Below, piece by piece: positions 1 to 5,930 of a DNA stretch of 5,958 nucleotides (the first letter of the stretch is position 1; every line of letters begins with the position of its first letter). Origin of the DNA: Lachnospiraceae bacterium (lineage in GTDB: Bacteria > Bacillota > Clostridia > Lachnospirales > Lachnospiraceae); contig JAJBTR010000145.1 in assembly GCA_020860745.1 (NCBI GenBank), positions 1-5,958 on the forward strand, read 5' to 3'. The translations under genes were made by a program, and so were the position numbers. The notes under the pieces were generated by a model that saw only the letters and a list, made by a program, of their open reading frames with translations, searched no databases and had not been told where the DNA came from.

Positions 1-7
1 TTATACA

Positions 8-36
8 TTGCTTTACGGAAATAGCAGGATTATAAT
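8..36 (+). promoter_or_regulatory. sigma-70-like promoter of the regulator operon
   Basis: A perfect TATAAT -10 box lies at 31-36, and TTGCTT at 8-13 is a plausible -35 box (the three conserved TTG bases match) with the ideal 17-nt spacing. Initiation would fall near 43, leaving a leader of about 68 nt before the response regulator start. It is the only good + strand promoter seen in the window, so it may drive the whole four-gene cassette. The -35 match is weak, as is usual for an activator-dependent promoter; any activator sites further upstream lie outside the window. Confidence 0.6.
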
Positions 37-70
37 GATGTGCAGGTTAGTTATTTAGTCAAAACATATC

Positions 71-85
71 TGGTACGATATACCA
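71..85. promoter_or_regulatory. short inverted repeat in the regulator leader
   Basis: TGGTA-CGATA-TACCA is a perfect 5-bp inverted repeat with a 5-nt centre. It lies between the promoter at 8-36 and the ribosome binding site at 97-102. It could be an operator half-site pair or a small leader hairpin, but a repeat this short occurs by chance fairly often, so the call is tentative. Confidence 0.2.
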
Positions 86-110
86 TCAAAACCACCGGGA
101 GGCTTTCTAT

Positions 111-809
111 ATGAGTTACCGCATTGCGATCTGCGACGATTCCGCCGCAGACCGAACCTATATACAATCGCTGATCCGCATCTGGGCGAAAGAGCAGACC
201 ATTTTTATTCAGACAGAAGAATTTCCTTCCGCGGAGAGCTTCCTGTTTTGCTATGATTCGGATAAAAACTGGGATATTCTTCTGCTGGATATTGAGATGG
301 GCAATATGGACGGCGTGAGTCTGGCAAAAAAGCTGCGGCAGGACAACGAAACTCTGCAGATTGTCTTTATCACAGGCTACTCTGACTATATCGCGGAGGG
401 CTACGAAGTAGCGGCGCTCCACTACCTGACGAAGCCTCTGAATAAAGAAAAGTTTTTTTCTGTACTAATAGGCGCTGTGGAAAAGCGGAAGAAAAATGGG
501 AAAATTCTGACCTTCGATTTGTCCGGTGAGATGGTGCGCGTGCCGATCTGGCAGATTATCTACGCGGAAGTGCAGCTCAACTACGTGACCATCCACACAA
601 AAGAAGATATCCGGATAAAAATGACTCTCTCCAGCCTGCAACGTGAACTGGACGACCGCTTTTACCGGGTGGGACGCTCCGTCATCGTAAACCTGACGCA
701 GGTACGGCGCGTCACCCGATCTGATATTTATCTGGCGGGGGATATCGTCCTGCCGCTGCCGCGGGGCGCCTATGAAGGGCTGAACCGGGCGATTATACAG
801 ATGGGGTGA
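111..809 (+). CDS. LytTR-family response regulator transcription factor
   Basis: This 232-residue protein is a two-domain response regulator, which is the usual length for the AgrA/LytR/VirR class. Residues 1-120 are a CheY-like receiver: acidic pair D9-D10, phospho-acceptor D60 in the LLLDIEM strand, T88 and K108 in LTKPL. Residues ~140-229 are a LytTR DNA-binding domain, including the typical IIYAEVQLNYVTIHT strand pair and the FYRVGRSVIVNL segment. All receiver catalytic residues are present, so it should be phosphorylated, most likely by the GHKL kinase encoded downstream, and then bind direct-repeat sites. The start is fixed by GGGAGG at 97-102, 8 nt before ATG. Regulators of this class commonly activate an adjacent exporter or peptide system; that its target is the ABC pair here is an inference from gene order. 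The unusual feature is the 273-nt palindrome-filled gap before its kinase. Confidence 0.93.
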   Translation: MSYRIAICDDSAADRTYIQSLIRIWAKEQTIFIQTEEFPSAESFLFCYDSDKNWDILLLDIEMGNMDGVSLAKKLRQDNETLQIVFITGYSDYIAEGYEVAALHYLTKPLNKEKFFSVLIGAVEKRKKNGKILTFDLSGEMVRVPIWQIIYAEVQLNYVTIHTKEDIRIKMTLSSLQRELDDRFYRVGRSVIVNLTQVRRVTRSDIYLAGDIVLPLPRGAYEGLNRAIIQMG

Positions 810-816
810 ATTATCA

Positions 817-1049
817 GTATTTAATTATGACGGATATGGAGAACAGATGCAGTATATTTACAAGCAACCGGGGCAACGCTTCGACAAACCAATCGCCAAC
901 TATGACTAAGACGCTCAGAAAAACTTTCGCGCCTAAGTCTCCGTAAGCGCTGGATTACGTCTCAGCTAAAAACGCCCCTACAAAGTTGCATTGCAAATAT
1001 ACTGCATCTGCTCTCCATATCCTGTGCAAAGGTTCCATCATAAATTTAC
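817..1049. repeat. MITE-like long imperfect palindrome between regulator and kinase
   Basis: The core arms are 832-859 and 995-1022: 28 bp with one mismatch (A843 opposite C1011, which becomes a G-U wobble if the - strand is transcribed). The spacer is 135 nt. Pairing resumes on both sides. Inward, GCAAC 864-868 pairs with GTTGC 985-989, and GGGGC 870-874 with GCCCC 974-978. Outward, AATTATGA 823-830 pairs with 1038-1046 with one bulged base, and GTA 817-819 with TAC 1047-1049. A 15-nt unpaired insert sits at 1023-1037. The centre holds weaker hairpins, e.g. CGTAA/TTACG near 942-959. No transposase is encoded. A non-autonomous miniature transposable element is the best reading; no clear target-site duplication is seen. 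Other possibilities are an invertible segment or a structured RNA that tunes expression between regulator and kinase. Confidence 0.7.
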
Positions 1050-1082
1050 GAAAATAACTAACGCTGAAAGGAGAGGGAGATT

Positions 1083-1745
1083 ATGGGCATCCTATCCGGG
1101 AGAATTGACAAGCAGATTTCCGCCTACCAACAGGAGCTGATTGAGACGCACTATGCCGAAGTAGAAAATATGTACCGCCAGATTCGCGGATGGCGGCACG
1201 ATTACCGCAACCACATCCAGACGATGAAAGCCTATGCCGCCAGCGGCGACTGGGAGTCTGTCTGCCGCTATCTGGACGAGCTGGACACGGATTTAAACAC
1301 CGTCGATACCGTCATCAAAACCGGCAATCCCATGACGGACGCGATCTTAAATTCTAAGATTTCTCTGGCACGCTCCCGGGATATCCAGGTTATCGCGGAC
1401 GCGCAGATTCCCGTCAGGCTGAATTTCAGCGAACTGGATCTGTGCTGTATCATCGGAAATCTTTTCGACAATGCCATCGAGGCGAACCTGGACCTGCCGG
1501 CCGAACAGCGCCTGATCCGGGTCTACATGGATATGAAAAACACTCAACTCTACATCTCTTTCACCAACTTCACCTCCGGCAGGAAATTAAAGAAACATAA
1601 TGGACTCTTTTTCTCCACAAAAGGCGATGGACACGGTTTCGGACTGGTACGCATCGACGCCATCGTGGAGCGCCTGCAGGGATATATCAGCCGCAATTCC
1701 GAGGACGGGGCATTTACCACGGAGATTTTGTTGCCCACGATGTGA
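1083..1745 (+). CDS. GHKL-domain sensor histidine kinase lacking membrane segments
   Basis: This 220-residue kinase is of the AgrC/CitA-like HPK10/GHKL kind that pairs with LytTR regulators. Residues 1-35 look like an amphipathic, coiled-coil-prone helix. The dimerisation/phosphorylation motif WRHDYRNH follows, with phospho-acceptor H39. The ATP-binding domain shows the N box GNLFDNAIEAN (N126, N130) and a glycine-rich lid at 181-188 (G183, G185, G187). All core catalytic motifs are present. Family members normally carry ~200 N-terminal residues with several membrane helices; here the protein starts just before the H box with no hydrophobic segment, so it is either a naturally compact cytosolic kinase or has lost its sensor. 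The start is supported by AAGGAG at 1068-1073, 9 nt before ATG, which argues that the short form is really translated. It probably phosphorylates the upstream regulator. The nearest upstream feature is the palindrome ending 34 nt before the start. Confidence 0.88.
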   Translation: MGILSGRIDKQISAYQQELIETHYAEVENMYRQIRGWRHDYRNHIQTMKAYAASGDWESVCRYLDELDTDLNTVDTVIKTGNPMTDAILNSKISLARSRDIQVIADAQIPVRLNFSELDLCCIIGNLFDNAIEANLDLPAEQRLIRVYMDMKNTQLYISFTNFTSGRKLKKHNGLFFSTKGDGHGFGLVRIDAIVERLQGYISRNSEDGAFTTEILLPTM

Positions 1746-1792
1746 AGCTAACGCGATTTATCCCTCACCGCATACAATTCATCCCCAAAACA

Positions 1793-1833
1793 CACCTCCA
1801 AGAGATTTTGTGCTAATATAAGTCCAAGAGGTG
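1793..1833 (+). promoter_or_regulatory. possible Shine-Dalgarno sequestering stem before the first ABC gene
   Basis: CACCTC at 1793-1798 is perfectly complementary to GAGGTG at 1828-1833, which is the core of the ribosome binding site for the ATG at 1840. A 29-nt loop separates them. An 8-base direct repeat TCCAAGAG (1797-1804 and 1823-1830) overlaps both arms. Six base pairs across such a loop is marginal, so this may be chance. If real, it would lower translation of the exporter relative to the kinase. The 94-nt intergenic stretch contains no convincing promoter or terminator. Confidence 0.25.
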
Positions 1834-1839
1834 AATCAA

Positions 1840-3657
1840 ATGAAAAAAGAACGAACGAAGCCAACCTTCAATCTCTGGCAGTGCACGGCGTTCATGCTGA
1901 AAAACGCCTGGCATACCCGCAAGAGCGCCGTCATCGGCTGCATCCTGATCGCTGCGCTCGGCACCGGAAAATCTGTGGCGGAGATGCTTGTCGCACCCAT
2001 GATCCTCCGACAGGTGGAATCCGCCGTTTCGCTGTCGACTCTCCTGGGAACCATCGGGCTGTTTACCGCCATTCTGGTGCTCTGTTCCGGCATCAAAGAT
2101 TACCTGACCGTCGGAGCCATGTTTCCGCGGATGGACGTCCGAATCGAAATCATCCGCCAGTTAAATGTAAAATCCGGCAGCACATCCTATCCGAATCGTC
2201 TGAATACCCGCTTTCTTGAGACTGAAGAAAAATCCTATGATGCCTGTAGCAGCAACAGTTCTCCCACAGAAAACATCTGGAAGGTCTGGACGCTGGTTCT
2301 GACAAATGTGTTTGGATTCTGCGCCTATCTGTTTTTCGTCTCTGACCTGAACCCGCTGCTTCTCGTCATCGTTATCCTGACGACGGTTGTCGGCTGGCTG
2401 GTGAATCGCAGGGTACATCGGTGGGGATACGATCACCGGGAGGAGCAGGCGGCCTGCATCCACAGATCAAAGTATTTTTATAAGGTTTCCACCGATCGGG
2501 ATTACGCGAAGGATATCCGTATTTTCGGCCTGAAAAAATGGCTGGATGATCTGTGGAACAAGACGCTTGTTTTATACCGCGGGTTTCTGTACAGGAGGGA
2601 GAAAATTTACTGTCTGTCTGTTCTGGCAGACCTGATTCTATCGTTTCTCCGAAACGGCGCGGCATATGTCTTTTTGATCGCGCTGACCTTACGCAACGGG
2701 CTGCCGGCCTCGCAGTTTCTGCTCTACTTTGCGGCGATTTCCGGCTTTACCGAGTGGATTACGGGGATTCTGGAGCAATCCTCCACCCTTTACAAAGAAT
2801 GTCTGGAAATCTCCCAGGTCATGGAATATTTAAACTGGCCAGAGCCGTTTTGTTTTACCGGCGGGATCCCGGTCCCGGCGCAATCGGACGGCGATTATGA
2901 GATATGCCTTTCCCATGTTTCCTACCGCTATCCTGAGTCGGAGAAAGAGATTATCCATGACATGAACCTGACCCTTCATCCCGGAGAGAAAGTGGCTGTC
3001 GTCGGTTTAAACGGAGCCGGGAAAACCACGCTGGTCCGGCTGATCTGCGGTTTCCTCGACCCGACGGAAGGCTCGGTGACACTGAACGGAATTGATATCC
3101 GCTCGTTTAACCGCCCGGAATACTATGATCTCTTTTCCGCGGTATTCCAGGATTTTTCCCTGATGGAAGCCAGCCTCGCCGTCAACGTCGCACAGACTGT
3201 CAACGGAATCGATGAGGAGAAGGTGCAGAAATGTCTTTCCCTCGCGGGGCTGGCAGAAAAAGTCCGCTCTCTCCCGAAGGGTATCGAGACGCCCATCGGC
3301 CGCATGGTTTACGAGGACGGTGTGGAGCTCTCCGGCGGCGAGACGCAGCGGCTGATGCTGGCCCGCGCTCTGTACAAAAACGGTGCGATTCTCCTGCTGG
3401 ACGAACCCACCGCCGCGCTGGACCCGATCGCGGAAAACGATATTTACCTTAAGTACAACGAGATGAGTCAGGGAAAGACTTCCCTGTTTATCTCCCACCG
3501 TCTGGCCTCGACGCGCTTCTGCGACCGCATTCTCTATATGGAGAACGGCGTCATCGCGGAGGAAGGCACACATGGTCAGCTGCTGGCAAAAGGCGGCGGC
3601 TACGCGAAACTGTTTGAAGTTCAGAGCCGCTACTATCAGAAAGGAGGCGCAGCATAA
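1840..3657 (+). CDS. ABC exporter half-transporter (membrane plus ATP-binding domain), subunit 1
   Basis: This 605-residue fused exporter subunit has about six hydrophobic helices in residues 1-320 (roughly 30-56, 66-84, 149-168, 170-188, 258-285, 291-311), followed by a nucleotide-binding domain from ~352. The ATPase motifs are complete: Walker A GLNGAGKT 389-396, Q-loop Q437, signature LSGGE 497-501, Walker B ending in D521 with catalytic E522, and H-loop H553. The length is normal for this superfamily. ATG 1840 is preferred over in-frame GTG 1831, because the GTG lies inside the best ribosome binding site (AAGAGGTG 1826-1833) while the ATG sits 6 nt beyond it. The stop overlaps the next start by one base, so the two subunits are probably translated together and form a heterodimer. 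Substrate is unknown; peptide, drug or lipid export are all possible. There is no N-terminal C39 peptidase, so it does not itself trim leader peptides. Confidence 0.93.
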   Translation: MKKERTKPTFNLWQCTAFMLKNAWHTRKSAVIGCILIAALGTGKSVAEMLVAPMILRQVESAVSLSTLLGTIGLFTAILVLCSGIKDYLTVGAMFPRMDVRIEIIRQLNVKSGSTSYPNRLNTRFLETEEKSYDACSSNSSPTENIWKVWTLVLTNVFGFCAYLFFVSDLNPLLLVIVILTTVVGWLVNRRVHRWGYDHREEQAACIHRSKYFYKVSTDRDYAKDIRIFGLKKWLDDLWNKTLVLYRGFLYRREKIYCLSVLADLILSFLRNGAAYVFLIALTLRNGLPASQFLLYFAAISGFTEWITGILEQSSTLYKECLEISQVMEYLNWPEPFCFTGGIPVPAQSDGDYEICLSHVSYRYPESEKEIIHDMNLTLHPGEKVAVVGLNGAGKTTLVRLICGFLDPTEGSVTLNGIDIRSFNRPEYYDLFSAVFQDFSLMEASLAVNVAQTVNGIDEEKVQKCLSLAGLAEKVRSLPKGIETPIGRMVYEDGVELSGGETQRLMLARALYKNGAILLLDEPTAALDPIAENDIYLKYNEMSQGKTSLFISHRLASTRFCDRILYMENGVIAEEGTHGQLLAKGGGYAKLFEVQSRYYQKGGAA

Positions 3658-5498
3658 TGAAACTGAGCTATCGGGAAGCATGGAAACGAAATGTCCGCGC
3701 ATGGCGGATCTGGTGGAAACTATGTCCTTCTGTCTTTCTGTCCAGCGCACTGACCTCTGTTTTTGAAGCAGTTGCGCCGCTGGCCACCATTTATCTCTCA
3801 GCCCGGCTGATCTCTGAACTGGCCGGAAACCAGGACCCGCAGATGCTGCTTCAATGGGTGCTGCTGATCCTGATCACGCAGGCGGCCCTGCAGCTGTTAA
3901 AAGGGCTTTGCAGCCGCTGGAAGGAATACGCACTTGACGTCGCATATCGCATGGATGATCAGATCCTTATGGAAAAGATGACAAGCCTCGATTATGCAGA
4001 TATCGACCGCGAATATATCTATGATCTGTTCAGCCAGATTAAACAAAATGAAAATTACTCAGGATTTGGAATTCAAATGGCATTCCATATCTTTGAACAT
4101 GATTTTGTCCTGGGACTCGTACAGATCATCGGCGGCACTGCGCTTTCCGTTACGATGTTTCTGCGCAAAGTGCCCGCGGACAGTTCACTGGCATTCTTAA
4201 ATTCACCGTTTACTGCCATCGCGGTTCTGGCAGCGCTGTTGGTAATTGCTGTTCTCTCACCCTTTTTATACAGCAAAGGTCAGCAATATTTCTCTGACTA
4301 TACGCCAAAAGCGAGATTCGGCAACCGCCTGTTCGGATTTTTCGGCTTCACTACAACAGAACAGAAACGCGCATCAGACATGCGTATGTACCGCCAGCAG
4401 GAAAATATCTGCTGCATCTATTTCGACAGATCCAACATGTTTTCCTCGGATTCTGACATCGGGAAGGCGGCACGCGGCCCGATGGGACTTCTGACCGGCG
4501 CTTCCGCAGCTCTCTCCATGGGCGTGGTCGGTCTGGTCTACCTCTTTGTCTGCCTGAAAGCGTGGGGCGGCGCGTTCGGTGTGGGCGAGATCACGCAGTA
4601 TGTAGGCGCTGCCACACAGTTTTTCCTCGGCATCTCCGCGCTGCTGGACGCGGTCGCCGAAATCAGAATCAACGGAGCATTTCTGGAAACAACCTATGAA
4701 TTTCTGGATATCCCCAATAGAATGTATCAGGGCAGCCTGACCACGGAAAAACGCTCCGACCGGAAATACGAGATTGAATTCAAAGATGTCTCTTTCCGCT
4801 ATCCCGGGACGGAACAGTACGCGCTCCGCCATGTGAATCTGAAATTCACTGTCGGCTCCCGGCTTGCCGTCGTCGGACCAAACGGAAGCGGCAAGACAAC
4901 CTTTATCAAGCTGCTTTGCCGCCTGTACGACCCCGAAGAGGGGCAGATTCTCTTAAACGGCATTGATATCCGCAAATACCGCTACGACGATTATATCGGC
5001 ATCTTTTCCGTCGTGTTTCAGGATTTCAGGCTGTTCGCCCTGCCGCTCGGTGAAAATGTAGCCGGCTGCTGCGGCTACGACCGGGAGCGTGTACAAAAAG
5101 TACTCACCGACGCCGGCTTTGGCGCGAAATACACACCGGACATCTGGCTCTATAAGGATCTGGAAAAAGAGGGCGTGGAGATTTCCGGCGGCGAGGCGCA
5201 GAAGATTGCAATCGCCCGGGCACTGTATAAAGACGCACCCTTTATCATTCTGGATGAACCTACCGCTGCCCTCGACCCCATTGCGGAAGCGGAAATTTAC
5301 AGCAAATTTGACGAAATTGTCACGGACAAAACCGCCGTATATATCTCCCACCGCCTGTCATCCTGCAAGTTCTGTGACGAGATCGTAGTTTTTGATAATG
5401 GCCGGATTGTCCAACAGGACACCCACGATAATCTGGTAGCTGATGAAAACGGGAAATACTACGCGCTGTGGAATGCGCAGGCACAGTATTATGTGTGA
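3657..5498 (+). CDS. ABC exporter half-transporter (membrane plus ATP-binding domain), subunit 2
   Basis: This 613-residue subunit has the same order as its neighbour. About six membrane helices lie in residues 1-335 (roughly 23-50, 63-85, 145-168, 183-205, 277-301, 313-333), followed by a nucleotide-binding domain from ~370. Motifs: Walker A GPNGSGKT 407-414, Q-loop Q455, signature ISGGE 509-513, Walker B D533 with catalytic E534, H-loop H565. The start is set by AAGGAGG at 3641-3647, 9 nt before ATG, and the frame overlaps the previous stop by one base (TAATG), a layout typical of translational coupling. The ATP-binding halves of the two subunits are clearly related but the membrane halves differ strongly, as expected for a heterodimer rather than a recent duplication. 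The catalytic glutamate is present in both subunits, so neither ATP site is obviously degenerate. The stop lies 90 nt before the terminator hairpin. The transported substrate cannot be told from sequence. Confidence 0.93.
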   Translation: MKLSYREAWKRNVRAWRIWWKLCPSVFLSSALTSVFEAVAPLATIYLSARLISELAGNQDPQMLLQWVLLILITQAALQLLKGLCSRWKEYALDVAYRMDDQILMEKMTSLDYADIDREYIYDLFSQIKQNENYSGFGIQMAFHIFEHDFVLGLVQIIGGTALSVTMFLRKVPADSSLAFLNSPFTAIAVLAALLVIAVLSPFLYSKGQQYFSDYTPKARFGNRLFGFFGFTTTEQKRASDMRMYRQQENICCIYFDRSNMFSSDSDIGKAARGPMGLLTGASAALSMGVVGLVYLFVCLKAWGGAFGVGEITQYVGAATQFFLGISALLDAVAEIRINGAFLETTYEFLDIPNRMYQGSLTTEKRSDRKYEIEFKDVSFRYPGTEQYALRHVNLKFTVGSRLAVVGPNGSGKTTFIKLLCRLYDPEEGQILLNGIDIRKYRYDDYIGIFSVVFQDFRLFALPLGENVAGCCGYDRERVQKVLTDAGFGAKYTPDIWLYKDLEKEGVEISGGEAQKIAIARALYKDAPFIILDEPTAALDPIAEAEIYSKFDEIVTDKTAVYISHRLSSCKFCDEIVVFDNGRIVQQDTHDNLVADENGKYYALWNAQAQYYV

Positions 5499-5562
5499 AT
5501 CGAATAAGAGGCACCTCATACTCGCCGAGCAGGATGCAGACAATGCTGCTGTCATATTCCAT
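5499..5562 (-). pseudogene. possible 5' fragment of a - strand gene cut off at the ABC gene
   Basis: Reading leftward from ATG at 5562, with AGGAG at 5572-5568 only 5 nt upstream, the frame begins MEYDSSIVCILLGEYEVPL and then runs into the antisense of the second ABC gene. That extension would overlap the ABC coding region by ~180 nt before a stop, so only the first ~21 codons look original. The good ribosome binding site and protein-like start suggest the 5' end of a gene truncated by arrival of the exporter cassette. I do not recognise the protein. It could also be a chance frame. Confidence 0.35.
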
Positions 5563-5588
5563 AAGGGCTCCTGAACACGCGAAAAGGG

Positions 5589-5629
5589 AAAGCCATGAAT
5601 GAAACGCTTGCGCTCCGATTCATGGCTTT
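5589..5629 (+). terminator. rho-independent terminator of the ABC operon
   Basis: AAAGCCATGAAT (5589-5600) pairs perfectly over 12 bp with ATTCATGGCTTT (5618-5629) around a 17-nt loop, and is followed on the + strand by a T-rich run (TTTTCTTCC). It lies 90 nt after the second ABC stop codon. On the - strand the hairpin is followed by CCCTTTT, a weaker tail, so it may also end transcripts arriving from the - strand gene at 5676-5912. The stem is only moderately GC-rich. Confidence 0.75.
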
Positions 5630-5641
5630 TCTTCCTTTGGT

Positions 5642-5669
5642 ATCATACCCTATTAAATTTTTAATTCAA
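5642..5669 (-). promoter_or_regulatory. - strand promoter-like pair facing the terminator hairpin
   Basis: On the - strand, TTGAAT (5669-5664) and TATGAT (5647-5642) are separated by 16 nt in an AT-rich stretch. They match 4/6 and 5/6 of the sigma-70 boxes. Initiation would fall near 5635, so the RNA would begin almost directly with the 5589-5629 hairpin and run toward the gene fragment starting at 5562. This gives that fragment a promoter, a hairpin leader and a ribosome binding site of its own. Confidence 0.45.
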
Positions 5670-5675
5670 ATCTCA

Positions 5676-5912
5676 CTATCTTCTACTCAAAATATACTGC
5701 TCCGCATGGAATGCATCCATACCGACACAACGCTGGAAACACGCCGCTGTCTTCTGCCCGCAGAGCCGCTGCATCTTAACCTTATTTCTCAAATCCTCTG
5801 TGCTCTGATGAATGTGAGTAAACCGGTTGATCTTGTTCCCGGTGAACGGAGATGTCACTGTCATCAGATCCGCATGCTCAGGATCCTGTGCCATCAACAA
5901 TGTTCCCTGCAT
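5676..5912 (-). CDS. small hypothetical protein, 78 residues
   Basis: I do not recognise this protein. It is short, soluble and without a signal peptide or membrane segment. Three cysteines are clustered (C51, C58, C62) and a THIHQ motif holds H33 and H35, so metal binding is conceivable but unproven. Support for a real gene comes from AGGGAG at 5927-5922, 9 nt before the ATG, and a TATACT -10-like box a further ~21 nt upstream (5953-5948); the -35 region is beyond the window. A second in-frame ATG is codon 7. It is convergent to the ABC operon and the - strand promoter-like pair lies just after its stop. A longer + strand frame over the same bases (5595-5933) starts inside the terminator stem and has no ribosome binding site, so it is taken as the shadow. 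The gene probably belongs to the resident DNA beside the exporter cassette. Confidence 0.55.
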   Translation of the reverse strand: MQGTLLMAQDPEHADLMTVTSPFTGNKINRFTHIHQSTEDLRNKVKMQRLCGQKTAACFQRCVGMDAFHAEQYILSRR

Positions 5913-5930
5913 ATTTCACATCTCCCTTTT

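Noticed and set aside
847..909. 20-codon frame (begins MQYIYKQPGQRF) inside the left arm of the palindrome with GGAG upstream, considered as a precursor or signal peptide
   Set aside because: Start and ribosome binding site lie inside the inverted arm and are mirrored on the other strand, so they are better explained by the repeat. There is no leader or core peptide pattern.
827..946. 39-codon Ser/Thr-rich frame (starts MTDMENRC) overlapping the previous one in another frame
   Set aside because: No ribosome binding site, overlaps the palindrome, and its composition is not convincing as a lanthipeptide precursor.
954..1040. - strand frame of ~28 codons reading out of the right arm (contains WRADAVYLQC)
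   Set aside because: No ribosome binding site seen and it lies in the repeat; such short frames probably get annotated wherever the element occurs.
810..1082. Missing membrane domain of the kinase encoded upstream as a decayed gene
   Set aside because: None of the frames in the gap reads as hydrophobic helices; the region is taken up by the palindrome.
1811..1822. TGCTAATAT as an extended -10 promoter for the ABC genes
   Set aside because: No -35 box at the right distance, and the start of transcription would fall on the ribosome binding site.
1831..1839. GTG at 1831 as the start of the first ABC gene
   Set aside because: It is part of the ribosome binding site AAGAGGTG; ATG 1840 has normal spacing.
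3007..3750. 247-codon - strand frame across the ABC ATPase region
   Set aside because: Antisense shadow of the first ABC gene, whose ATPase motifs are unmistakable in the + frame.
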